NCBI GenBank assembly: GCA_937980205.1
Contig: CALJKW010000055.1
Span: forward strand, 682,001-746,000
DNA length: 64,000 nt
Reading direction: 5' to 3'
Origin: an uncultured Myxococcales bacterium
Lineage (GTDB): Bacteria > Myxococcota > Myxococcia > Myxococcales > Myxococcaceae
Shown here piece after piece: positions 25,645 to 33,179 of the stretch; the stretch's first letter is position 1; every line of letters starts with the position of its first letter. Position numbers and translations under genes: made by a program. Under the pieces are notes generated by a model. The model ran no database searches and had not been told where the DNA came from. It worked only from the letters and a program-made list of their open reading frames with translations.

Positions 25645-26460
25645 CTACCGCGGACGCGCCACGAACACCTTGAGCGCGCCCGGCGCCGGCAGCTGCTCCA
25701 CCACCTTCATCGACTGCCCCACCCAGCCGCGCACCGTCTTCGCGTCGGCCGCCTCGAGGTTGCAGCACGCGAGCAGCGTCTCCCGCACCAGCGGAGCCGT
25801 CTGCCGCACGAGCCCCGCGTAGTCTCGCGCCGCCGAGAACCGCGACTTCGCCGACGTCGCGAACGAGGGCGGATCCAGCACCACGAGATCGAACTGCTCC
25901 CCCTTGCGGGCCAGCCGCGGAATCCACTCGAACGCGTCGCCCGCCAGGAAGTCGCGCCGCTCGACGCTGAAGCCGTTCAGCAGGTGATTCCGCTCGCCCC
26001 AGTCGAGCACCTTGCGCGAGCGATCGACGTTCAGCACGCGCGACGCCCCACCCGCCCGAGCCGCCACCGAGAACCCGCACGTGTACGCGAACAGGTTCAG
26101 CACCGTCTTGCCCTTCGCGTGCTCGCGCACCCACGCCCGCGGCCCGCCCGCATCCAGGTACAGCCCGACCGACAGCCCGTTGGTCGGGCGAATCTCGAAC
26201 TTGAGGCCGTTCTCCTCGGCGACGAGCTCCTCCACCGGAGGCCCGCGCAGCGGCGTCAGCGGGGCGACCTCTTCCTGCACGACGGTGCGGGCCTCGACGG
26301 GCCGCTTCTTCAGGTACACGGTCGGCGAGGGAATCGCAGCGAGCACCCGCTCGAGATCCACCTCTGCGTACGTGCTCAAGATCGCCACGTCGCCGAAGAC
26401 GTCGACCGTGTGGGTCGGCGTGTCGACGAGGCGGAAAGCTCGGTTCAGGCCCGCGCCCAC
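25645..26460 (-). CDS. Class I SAM-dependent methyltransferase (RlmI-like, COG1092)
   Basis: 271 residues from GTG 26460. The methyltransferase core has motif I LNLFAYTCGFSVAARAGGA and the motif IV loop LVVLDPPSF, with VEELVAEENGLKFEI and NGLSVGLYLDAGGPRAWV in front, as in RlmI-type 23S rRNA cytosine methyltransferases. RlmI is about 396 residues with an N-terminal PUA domain; here that domain is missing, so the substrate may differ. It overlaps the upstream amidohydrolase gene by 16 nt, suggesting coupling, and converges with the metallopeptidase gene. Confidence 0.8.
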   Translation of the reverse strand: MGAGLNRAFRLVDTPTHTVDVFGDVAILSTYAEVDLERVLAAIPSPTVYLKKRPVEARTVVQEEVAPLTPLRGPPVEELVAEENGLKFEIRPTNGLSVGLYLDAGGPRAWVREHAKGKTVLNLFAYTCGFSVAARAGGASRVLNVDRSRKVLDWGERNHLLNGFSVERRDFLAGDAFEWIPRLARKGEQFDLVVLDPPSFATSAKSRFSAARDYAGLVRQTAPLVRETLLACCNLEAADAKTVRGWVGQSMKVVEQLPAPGALKVFVARPR

Positions 26461-27761
26461 ACCGACTGCAGCGCACGCGCCGCCTCGCGCGACAGCTCGG
26501 AGTAATCGGCCGCGAGAAGCTGCCCTTCCCGCACCGCGACGCGCCCGTCGACGATCGTCCACGCCACCGGGCACTGCGACAGCTGCACCAACAGGTGCGG
26601 AGTCGCCCCGCCGTCCGAGTCCGACACCGCCGCGGGCACGAAGTCGAACACGCAGAGATCCGCGAGCGAGCCGTCTTCGACCGTGCCGCAGGGCATGCCC
26701 CACGTCATCGCGCACATCTCCGCCCCGCCGCCCATGAAGAACTGCGCCATCGTCCCATCCGGGTCGATGACGCGCCCGCCGCGCGCGATGGAGAGGATCG
26801 CGTTGAACCCGCACACCAGCTCTTCCCACACCGTGCCGTAGCCGCAGGTGCCCAGGCCGATGAGGTTCCCGTGCGCGAGCACCGCCTCGAGGCCCTGCAT
26901 GCCGACCTCGAGCGCGCTGCCCGAGCGCGGGCACAGCGCGACGAGCGTGCGCGTGAGCGAGAGCTTCATCGACTCTCCGCGATCGATGGTGCGGCAGTGC
27001 GCCGCGACGCTGCCGTTGCCGAGCAGACCGAACGACTCGAAGCGCGGGACGATGCGGCGGTTGTGCCGCGTGTACGTCTGCATCAGGTCTTCCTCGGCCT
27101 CGCCGAGGTGGAAGTGCGCGCCGACGCCCATCTCCTCGCGGGCGCGGCCCGCCTTGCGCAACAGCTCGTCGTCGCAGACGAACGAGCCGTAGAGCCCGAG
27201 CGTCCCGCGCACCAGCGGGTGCCGGCGAAACTTCTGCACGTGCTCGAGGTTCGCCTCGAGCTGCTCCATGCCCTTGCCGCCGGTGGAGAACGTCGCGTGG
27301 CTGTTGATGAGCCGCGCCACGAGCCGCTCGGCGACGCGCGCCTGCGCCGCGAGCCCGCCGGCCACGTCGCCCGGCGCCAGCAGGTGCTCGACGCGCAGCG
27401 TGACGCCCTGCCGCAGCCCGCGGCCGATCGCGTGAGCGGTCAGCGCCTCGACCTCGCCGGCGGTGAGCGACGACGCCAGCCGCAGGATGTGCTCGAAGCG
27501 CTGCGCGAAGGGGCGCAGCAGGAACTCTCCGACGAGGGGCTGCAGCTGCCCGCCGACCAGGTGCGTGTGACAGTCGATGAGGCCGGGCGCGACGAGGCGG
27601 CCGCGGCAGGAGACCTCCCAGTCGCCGGGCAGCACCGGCAGCTCTGCGTCGGGCGCCACCTTGGCGATGCGGCTGCCCTCGATGAGCACCGACATCCCCG
27701 AGCGGATGCGACCGTCGGCGCGGAACACGCTGCAGCCTTTGAGAAGGAGACGTCCCTCCAT
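26445..27761 (-). CDS. Amidohydrolase (aminohydrolase SsnA-like)
   Basis: 438 residues. A metal-dependent TIM-barrel hydrolase: the first metal His pair is in APGLIDCHTHLVGG, further ligands in GAHFHLGEAEED and VAAHC, and the late segment GSLADLCVFDF is the usual end of the flanking beta domain. The overall pattern resembles SsnA-type and chlorohydrolase/cytosine-deaminase-like aminohydrolases. The expected final Asp region appears as GLGTCGYGTVWEE rather than the usual GTDG, so catalytic competence is uncertain. Substrate unknown. The ATG at 27761 (MEGRLLL) is preferred over upstream codons. Confidence 0.8.
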   Translation of the reverse strand: MEGRLLLKGCSVFRADGRIRSGMSVLIEGSRIAKVAPDAELPVLPGDWEVSCRGRLVAPGLIDCHTHLVGGQLQPLVGEFLLRPFAQRFEHILRLASSLTAGEVEALTAHAIGRGLRQGVTLRVEHLLAPGDVAGGLAAQARVAERLVARLINSHATFSTGGKGMEQLEANLEHVQKFRRHPLVRGTLGLYGSFVCDDELLRKAGRAREEMGVGAHFHLGEAEEDLMQTYTRHNRRIVPRFESFGLLGNGSVAAHCRTIDRGESMKLSLTRTLVALCPRSGSALEVGMQGLEAVLAHGNLIGLGTCGYGTVWEELVCGFNAILSIARGGRVIDPDGTMAQFFMGGGAEMCAMTWGMPCGTVEDGSLADLCVFDFVPAAVSDSDGGATPHLLVQLSQCPVAWTIVDGRVAVREGQLLAADYSELSREAARALQSVWARA

Positions 27762-27789
27762 CGAGGCCCGAGAGCATATCCTCCCACCG

Positions 27790-29979
27790 GTGCCCGGCCA
27801 TTTCGTGAGCAGCAGGCACAAGCGCGACCGCTGGATCGCCGCTGTCTGCTTCGCGGCTGCCGCGCTGTTCGTCTACCGCCACCTGCTCGCCGGCCACGTC
27901 TTCGTGGCGCGAGACATCTACCGCCTGCTCATCCCCGAGACCGCCTACCTGCGCGAGCGGCTGCTCGACGGAGAGCTCCCGCTGTGGATCAGCCGCGTCC
28001 GCCTCGGCCAGCCCTTCGCCGCGACGCTCTACACGCAGGTCTTCTACCTGCCGCGGCTGGCGGTCGCGGTGCTGTTCGAGCCCGTGCTCGCCGCGAACGT
28101 GCTCATCCTGTTCCACGCGCTCTGGGCGGCGGCAGGCGCGTACTGGTGCGCCCGGAGGCTGCGCGTCGATCGGCTCTCGGCGATCGCGGCCGGCGCGTTC
28201 GGCTTCACGCCGTTCTTCACCTACCTCTCGGAGGCCGAGCACGCCGCGTCCGCGCTCTCGTGGACGGGGTGGATCTTCGGCGCCGCCATCGGCCTCGCGC
28301 GCTTCGGCCGCCTTCGCGACGCCGCGCTCGTCGCCGCGGGCCTGGGCATGTCCTGCCTCGCCGGCTGCCCGGAGCTGCTCGTGTGGCAAGGCGCCGGCGC
28401 GCTCGCGGTCGCCGGCTGGCTCGGGACGCGGCGCAGCGCCGCGCTCGGAGCCGCCGCCTCGCTGTGGGCCGTCGCGCTCGGCGCCGTCATCCTCATCCCC
28501 GGCCTCGAGCTCATCCGACAGCTCACGAAGGAGCCCGCGAGCGACTCGCTCGCCTGGTCCACCTCTCCCGCGCAGCTCGTCTCGATGGCGTGGCTGTTCG
28601 CCGAGGAGAAGATGGACGTCTACTGGGGGAAGGACCAGTGGTTCGTCCGCACGCTCTTCGTCGGCGCGCTGATGTGCACGCTGGCGCTCGTGTCGTTCCG
28701 CGTCCGGCGCGCGCGGCCCTTCCTCGCGCTCGCCGCCGTCTGCGCGCTGCTCTCGCTCGGGCGCCACTTCTTCCTCTCGCGGTGGATCCTCTCGATTCCT
28801 CCGCTCGACGCCTTCCGCTACCCGGTGAAGTACGGCCTCGGAGCCACCTTCGGCATCGCCATCGCTGCGAGCCTCGGCCTCGCGCAGCTGCGCGTCTGGG
28901 GCCGCAGGCGGCGCGCCTCGGTGCCGCTCGCTGCTCTCGTGCTCGCGGGCTCGGTGCTGGCAATCGGTGGCATCGCCGCGCTCGTCGGCGTCCTCCCCGT
29001 GCGGCAGGGCATGCAGCCGGGCTGGTTCTGGTACGGCTGCTGGGTCGGAGCCGCCGCCGTCGCCTTCCTCCTCGTCCCGCGCCGGCGCGTCGTGCTCGCG
29101 CTCGCGTGCCTCGAGCTGGTCGCGGCGAACGTGCTCAAGCGCCCCGCCACGCTCGACCGCGCGCTGATGACGAAGCCGTCGTCGCTGGCCGCGAAGCTGA
29201 AGGCCGACGGCATTCAGCGCGCGACGATCGAGGCCGAGGGCGAGACGCCGGCGACGGAACAGCAGGTGGCTCCGGACTTCGACTTCGTCGCCGCGAGCCG
29301 CGAGGAGCTGGTGCCGCTGCGCTTCCTCGAAGAGGGGTTGAGCTCGGTGACCGGCTACGGGTTCAGAGAGCCGTGGCGCCTCAACGCCGCGCTCGAAGAC
29401 TGGCCGCAGGGCACGCTCGAGGTCTTCGGCGTCACCCACGTCGTGCAGCCGCACTGGTATCAGATCACCGGCCTCGAAGAGGTCGCCCGCGCGCGCTGGT
29501 CGGTCGCGTACCGGTTTCCCTGGGCGTACCCGCGCGCGTTCGTGGTGCACCAGGCGGCGCAGGCGACGGACGAAGAAGCACTGGCGGCGCTGCGAGCCGG
29601 AGGCAAGCGCCTGCGCGAAGAGGTGCTGCTCGCAGAAGGTGCCCCCGGGGAGCGGGGGCCGTCAGCGCAAGCCGGGTGCACCTCATCAGCGACCCTCACC
29701 ACCACGCGCGAAGAGCTCCTCGAGATCGCGGTGAAGTCCTGCGCCGAAGGCTGGCTGGTGCTGACCGACAGCCACTTCCCGGGCTGGCGCGCCACCGTCG
29801 ACGGAGCGAGCACCGAGATTCACCGCGCGAACTACCTCTTGCGCGCAGTGCAGGTGCCGGCCGGCGACCACACCGTGCGCTTCGTCTACCGGCCGATGAG
29901 CGTGTACGTGGGGGGCGCGATCTCCGCGATCGCGTGGCTGCTCGTCGCCGCCGCCATCATCCGCCGCCGTTCACGCTGA
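27790..29979 (+). CDS. YfhO-like multi-spanning membrane protein, paralogue 1
   Basis: 729 residues (GTG start at 27790; a second GTG at 27805 is equally possible). N-terminal two thirds has about 10-12 membrane segments; the C-terminal third is soluble beta-rich. Its segments mirror the protein at 35727-37925: LGQPFAATLYTQVFYLPRL, FRYPVKYGLGATFG, VPLRFLEEGLSSVTGYG, GWRATVDGASTEIHRANYLLRAVQVPAGDH. This matches the YfhO/GT-C-type architecture of membrane glycosyltransferase-related proteins. No donor-binding Asp motif is evident. The stop codon TGA and the last Arg-Ser-Arg codons lie in the palindromic repeat beginning at 29969. Confidence 0.8.
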   Translation: MPGHFVSSRHKRDRWIAAVCFAAAALFVYRHLLAGHVFVARDIYRLLIPETAYLRERLLDGELPLWISRVRLGQPFAATLYTQVFYLPRLAVAVLFEPVLAANVLILFHALWAAAGAYWCARRLRVDRLSAIAAGAFGFTPFFTYLSEAEHAASALSWTGWIFGAAIGLARFGRLRDAALVAAGLGMSCLAGCPELLVWQGAGALAVAGWLGTRRSAALGAAASLWAVALGAVILIPGLELIRQLTKEPASDSLAWSTSPAQLVSMAWLFAEEKMDVYWGKDQWFVRTLFVGALMCTLALVSFRVRRARPFLALAAVCALLSLGRHFFLSRWILSIPPLDAFRYPVKYGLGATFGIAIAASLGLAQLRVWGRRRRASVPLAALVLAGSVLAIGGIAALVGVLPVRQGMQPGWFWYGCWVGAAAVAFLLVPRRRVVLALACLELVAANVLKRPATLDRALMTKPSSLAAKLKADGIQRATIEAEGETPATEQQVAPDFDFVAASREELVPLRFLEEGLSSVTGYGFREPWRLNAALEDWPQGTLEVFGVTHVVQPHWYQITGLEEVARARWSVAYRFPWAYPRAFVVHQAAQATDEEALAALRAGGKRLREEVLLAEGAPGERGPSAQAGCTSSATLTTTREELLEIAVKSCAEGWLVLTDSHFPGWRATVDGASTEIHRANYLLRAVQVPAGDHTVRFVYRPMSVYVGGAISAIAWLLVAAAIIRRRSR

Positions 29980-30159
29980 GAACGTCGACCAGAATACGCG
30001 GCCTGTTCGCAGCTCCGTTCGCCCTGAGCGGAGCAGCCCGACGGGCTGCGGAGTCGAAGGGGGCGCGAAGCCAACGCGTGGCCCGCTTCGACTACGGCCT
30101 GCGGCCTGCTCAGCGTGAACGGCGGTCGGCCCATGCGGCGTATTCTGATCGACCCTCTC
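29978..30159. repeat. Nested palindromic repeat, copy 2 (MITE-like, with terminal inverted repeats)
   Basis: The most complete copy. Terminal inverted repeats of 21 bp lie at 29978-29998 (GAGAACGTCGACCAGAATAC...) and 30139-30159 (...TATTCTGATCGACCCTCTC) with three mismatches between arms. Inside is the palindrome shared with copies 1 and 3: CGTTCACGCTGAG arms, then TCGAAGGGGGC and GGCCCGCTTCGAC. Size is about 182 bp. No open reading frame of its own. It fills most of the 244-nt gap between the YfhO-like gene and the HTTM gene, and its left edge supplies the stop codon of the former. Confidence 0.8.
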
Positions 30160-30223
30160 GCCCCCATGAACGGAGCTCGGCCAGGAAGCCGCGGGGCCAT
30201 TCGCCCCGTGGTACGAACGAGCC

Positions 30224-31561
30224 ATGCCGGGCCGGTACGATCACGTCCTCGCGCTCGATCGCCGCTCGCTCGCCCTCTTCCGCATCGCGCTCGGCGCCGG
30301 CCTGCTCCTCGATCTCGCCGCGCGCCTGCCCGACCTGCGCGCCTTCTACACGGACGACGGCGTCCTCCCGCGCGACGCCTGGCTCGAGATCAGCGACTCG
30401 TGGTGGTGGAGCCTGCACCTGGCCACCGGCAGCATCTGGGGCCAGGCGCTGCTCTTCGCGGTCGCGGCGGCCGCGGCCGTCGGCCTCATCGCCGGCATGA
30501 AGCCGCGGCTCTGCGCCGCGGTCCTCTACGTCCACCTGCTCTCGCTGTACTTCCGCAACCCGCTGGTCGCCGACTTCGGAGACTGGACGCTGCAGGCCGC
30601 GCTCCTGTGGGCGATGTTCCTCCCGCTCGACTCGCCGCGCTGGCCCACGCAGCGCTTCGAGGGGCCGAGGCGCATCCGCTCGGTCGCGACGGCGGCGTTC
30701 CTCGCGCAGCTCTTGCTCCTCTACAGCACGTCCGCGGTGCACAAGGTGAAGGTGACCGGGCTCTGGGCCTACGGCAGCGTCCTACCGACGATCCTCCAGC
30801 TTCGCGCCACGTCGACACCCGCGGGCCTGTGGCTCGCGCAGCAGCCGGCGCTCTGTGCTGTGCTCAGCACCCTCACCCTCGTGGTCGAGCTGCTCGGCCC
30901 ACTGCTGCTCTTCGTCCCATGGAAGAACGGGCCTGTGCGCCTGGTCACGGCCTGCGCATTCATCGGCCTGCACCTCTCCTTCCGCATCTTCCTGCGGCTC
31001 GGCCTCTTCCCGTTCATGTCGGTCGTCCCCTGGCTCGCGGTGCTGCCGAGTGAGTTCTGGGACCGCAAGGCGCCGGCAGACGACATCGCCGAAGATCCTC
31101 TCCCGCGACCCACGCGAGTCCTCGCCACCGCGGCGCTCGTGATCGTCGCGCTCTGGGCAGTGCTCAGCGCGTCCTCCGCCGCCCGCATCCTCGATCGCTT
31201 CCAGCCCATCGCCGGCACGCTGGGCCTCGCGCACGTGTGGTCGATGTTCTCGGGGTCGAAGTACCAGGACGGCTGGTTCCGCGCCCCCGCGGTCCTCGCC
31301 TCCGGCGCGCGCGTCGATCTCCTCACCGGAGCGCCGCCGGTCGACGGCCCGCCGCAGGATCCCGCGAAGCCCTACGGCGACCGCCGCTGGAGCGCCTATC
31401 AACGCCAGCTCTTCGGCCCCGTCGCTCCGGGGCTGTGGCCCGCCTGGGCGAACTGGCTGTGCACGCGGGAAAAGGGCACGGTCGTCGAGGTGCAGATCGA
31501 GCGCTTCACCGACGGCGCCGCACAACCCGAGGTGATGATCAGCGGAAAGTGCCAGCCGTGA
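30224..31561 (+). CDS. HTTM-domain integral membrane protein (vitamin K-dependent gamma-carboxylase-like)
   Basis: 445 residues. About nine membrane segments, starting with SLALFRIALGAGLLLDLAAR and including a 'horizontally transferred transmembrane' (HTTM) pattern (RIALG then YTDDGVLPRDAWL, LYFRNPLVADFGDWTLQAALLW, LLLLYSTSAVHKV) seen in relatives of the eukaryotic vitamin K-dependent gamma-glutamyl carboxylase. The conserved His in the SAVHK motif is present. Bacterial members are of unknown activity. The 3' end overlaps the convergent PAP2 gene by 23 nt. It follows palindromic repeat copy 2. Confidence 0.78.
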   Translation: MPGRYDHVLALDRRSLALFRIALGAGLLLDLAARLPDLRAFYTDDGVLPRDAWLEISDSWWWSLHLATGSIWGQALLFAVAAAAAVGLIAGMKPRLCAAVLYVHLLSLYFRNPLVADFGDWTLQAALLWAMFLPLDSPRWPTQRFEGPRRIRSVATAAFLAQLLLLYSTSAVHKVKVTGLWAYGSVLPTILQLRATSTPAGLWLAQQPALCAVLSTLTLVVELLGPLLLFVPWKNGPVRLVTACAFIGLHLSFRIFLRLGLFPFMSVVPWLAVLPSEFWDRKAPADDIAEDPLPRPTRVLATAALVIVALWAVLSASSAARILDRFQPIAGTLGLAHVWSMFSGSKYQDGWFRAPAVLASGARVDLLTGAPPVDGPPQDPAKPYGDRRWSAYQRQLFGPVAPGLWPAWANWLCTREKGTVVEVQIERFTDGAAQPEVMISGKCQP

Positions 31562-32726
31562 GAGCGGTGCGTCGCTCCTGCAGCGGATATCTCCACCGCG
31601 TCAGCGCCGCGATGACGACGAACAGCGCAAAGCCGGCCAGCACGTCGACGACGTAGTGGTAGCGCAGGTACACGCAGGCGATCGGGATCGTCGCGACCAT
31701 CGGCAGCGTCGCCCAGAACAGCCCGCGCGCGTGCCGCCAGCACGCGAACGACAGCAGCAGCGTGATGCACGTGTGCATGCTCGGGAAGCAGTCCCACGGG
31801 ATGCGGAGGCGATCCATCAGCGCCTCCTTCACGTCGCGGATCCAGTAGAGCTCGAGCGGCACCGTGTACTTCTTCGTGAACATCGGCCCCACCGCCGGCA
31901 CGAGCAGGTACGAGACGTACGCGACGAGCAGCGCGAAGCCGACGGCGGTCGAGACCTCTTCGAGGCCGCGCTCTCCGAGCCGGTAGAACACCGTGCCCAC
32001 CGCGAGCGGGAAGAGGAACGCGTAGAACGAGTACGAGAACGCCATCCACTCGGACAGCGGCGCCGAGATGAGCGGCTCGAGCAGCGCGATCGGGTCTCGC
32101 CCTCCGAACAGCGCCGCGTCGGCCGCAGCCAGCGCCGCGTCCGCCGTCTGCTTCGGCTCGCCGATGACAAGCTCCATCCACGCGTAGCCGGAGATGATCA
32201 CGCACAAGGGCCCGAGCTGCCGCAGCAACATCCACAGCCCGCTCGCCGCCGCGCGCAGGTCGTACTGGGCGGGCGCCTTGAGCTTGAGGCCAATCCCCAG
32301 CCACACCGCCACCGTGGGAGCGCCCAGGCCCAGCGCGCTCATCACCGCGTTGAGCGACAGCTTCACCGCGTCGGTCGCCGTCGCCGACTCCGCGGCGATC
32401 TTCGCGGGCTGCACCGTCACGCCCTGCACCACGAACATCGCGAGCGGCAGGAACGCGAGAATCCCGCACGCGTTCCAGATCCGCCGCGCCCGCCCGTCGG
32501 GATCCGGCCACCGCACCGAGCGGAACACGCCCGCGAGCCACACCACGGCCACCACCATCGCCATCTGCAGCACGTTCGCGGTCCGCCAGTTGAAGACGAC
32601 GTCCAGGCGCGTGAAGGCACCCGGTCCGGCAGCGACGAAAATGAAGAGGAGAAACGCGAGCAGCCCCCACACGAGCGGTGGCACCCGCTTCATACGTGTA
32701 GGGAAACTACCAAGCCCTCGGATCAC
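31539..32726 (-). CDS. PAP2-superfamily membrane phosphatase/phosphotransferase
   Basis: 395 residues, GTG start with AGGA nine nt upstream; an ATG 33 nt downstream has no ribosome site. About ten membrane helices. The PAP2 acid-phosphatase motifs are complete in their C-terminal part: CFPSMHTCITLL (motif 2, catalytic His) and LRYHYVVDVLAG (motif 3, His and Asp), while motif 1 (KX6RP) is not clear. This fits the inositol-phosphotransferase-type PAP2_3 group acting on membrane lipids or lipid-linked substrates on the outer face of the inner membrane. Its neighbours are other envelope proteins. Confidence 0.83.
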   Translation of the reverse strand: MIRGLGSFPTRMKRVPPLVWGLLAFLLFIFVAAGPGAFTRLDVVFNWRTANVLQMAMVVAVVWLAGVFRSVRWPDPDGRARRIWNACGILAFLPLAMFVVQGVTVQPAKIAAESATATDAVKLSLNAVMSALGLGAPTVAVWLGIGLKLKAPAQYDLRAAASGLWMLLRQLGPLCVIISGYAWMELVIGEPKQTADAALAAADAALFGGRDPIALLEPLISAPLSEWMAFSYSFYAFLFPLAVGTVFYRLGERGLEEVSTAVGFALLVAYVSYLLVPAVGPMFTKKYTVPLELYWIRDVKEALMDRLRIPWDCFPSMHTCITLLLSFACWRHARGLFWATLPMVATIPIACVYLRYHYVVDVLAGFALFVVIAALTRWRYPLQERRTALTAGTFR

Positions 32727-32854
32727 ATGCGATTTTCCTCATCCTCCCGATGACGTATGGGCTCGGGTCAGCTTCTACCGATACTGTTCTCAACGTGCCC
32801 GACGCCGCTGGGCCGAAACCACTTCTCGCAGTTCACTCGAAAGGAAGAGTCACC

Positions 32855-33118
32855 ATGAAGAACCCGATCGTCCGCAAGCAGAACAAGCGCCGTGGTCAAG
32901 GCATGACGGAGTACATCATCATCGTCGCCCTCATCGCCATCGCCGCCATCGGCATCATCACCCTCTTTGGCGACAACATCCGCCGCCTGTTCGGTATGTC
33001 GGCCGACGCCCTCGCCGGCGAGTCCTCGGTCGCGCAGGCGAACACGACGTCCGCCTCGTCGAACGCCGCGCTGACCAAGAAGACCATGAAGAACTTCGGT
33101 CAGAACAACTCGTACTGA
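32855..33118 (+). CDS. Flp/Fap-type IVb pilin-like small protein
   Basis: 87 residues, ATG at 32855 with a strong ribosome site (AAGGAAGAG, 32841-32849). After a basic leader (MKNPIVRKQNKRRG) comes GQGMTEYIIIVALIAIAAIG: processing after Gly14 would put Glu at mature position +5, the type IVb prepilin hallmark, followed by one hydrophobic helix. The short hydrophilic tail is Ser/Asn/Thr-rich. The Tad/Flp secretion genes are not in this window, so it is an orphan pilin. A hairpin-plus-T-run terminator follows. It could make adhesive or short pili if processed by a remote prepilin peptidase. Confidence 0.82.
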   Translation: MKNPIVRKQNKRRGQGMTEYIIIVALIAIAAIGIITLFGDNIRRLFGMSADALAGESSVAQANTTSASSNAALTKKTMKNFGQNNSY

Positions 33119-33142
33119 TTCACACGACGTCTCGTCGTGAAC

Positions 33143-33179
33143 CGGCCGGTGCTCTACGGGGCGCCGGCCGTTTCATTTT
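33143..33179 (+). terminator. Rho-independent terminator of the pilin gene
   Basis: Stem CGGCCGGTGC (33143-33152) pairs with GCGCCGGCCG (33161-33170), one G-U pair, across the 8-nt loop TCTACGGG, then TTTCATTTT. It ends the pilin transcript 25 nt after its stop and overlaps the last codons of the convergent spermidine-synthase-like gene (33154-33170). Confidence 0.78.

Noticed and set aside
26595..30500. Thousand-residue frames opposite the amidohydrolase and YfhO-like genes
   Set aside because: Same reason: compositionally biased shadows without domain motifs, spanning several real genes and a repeat.
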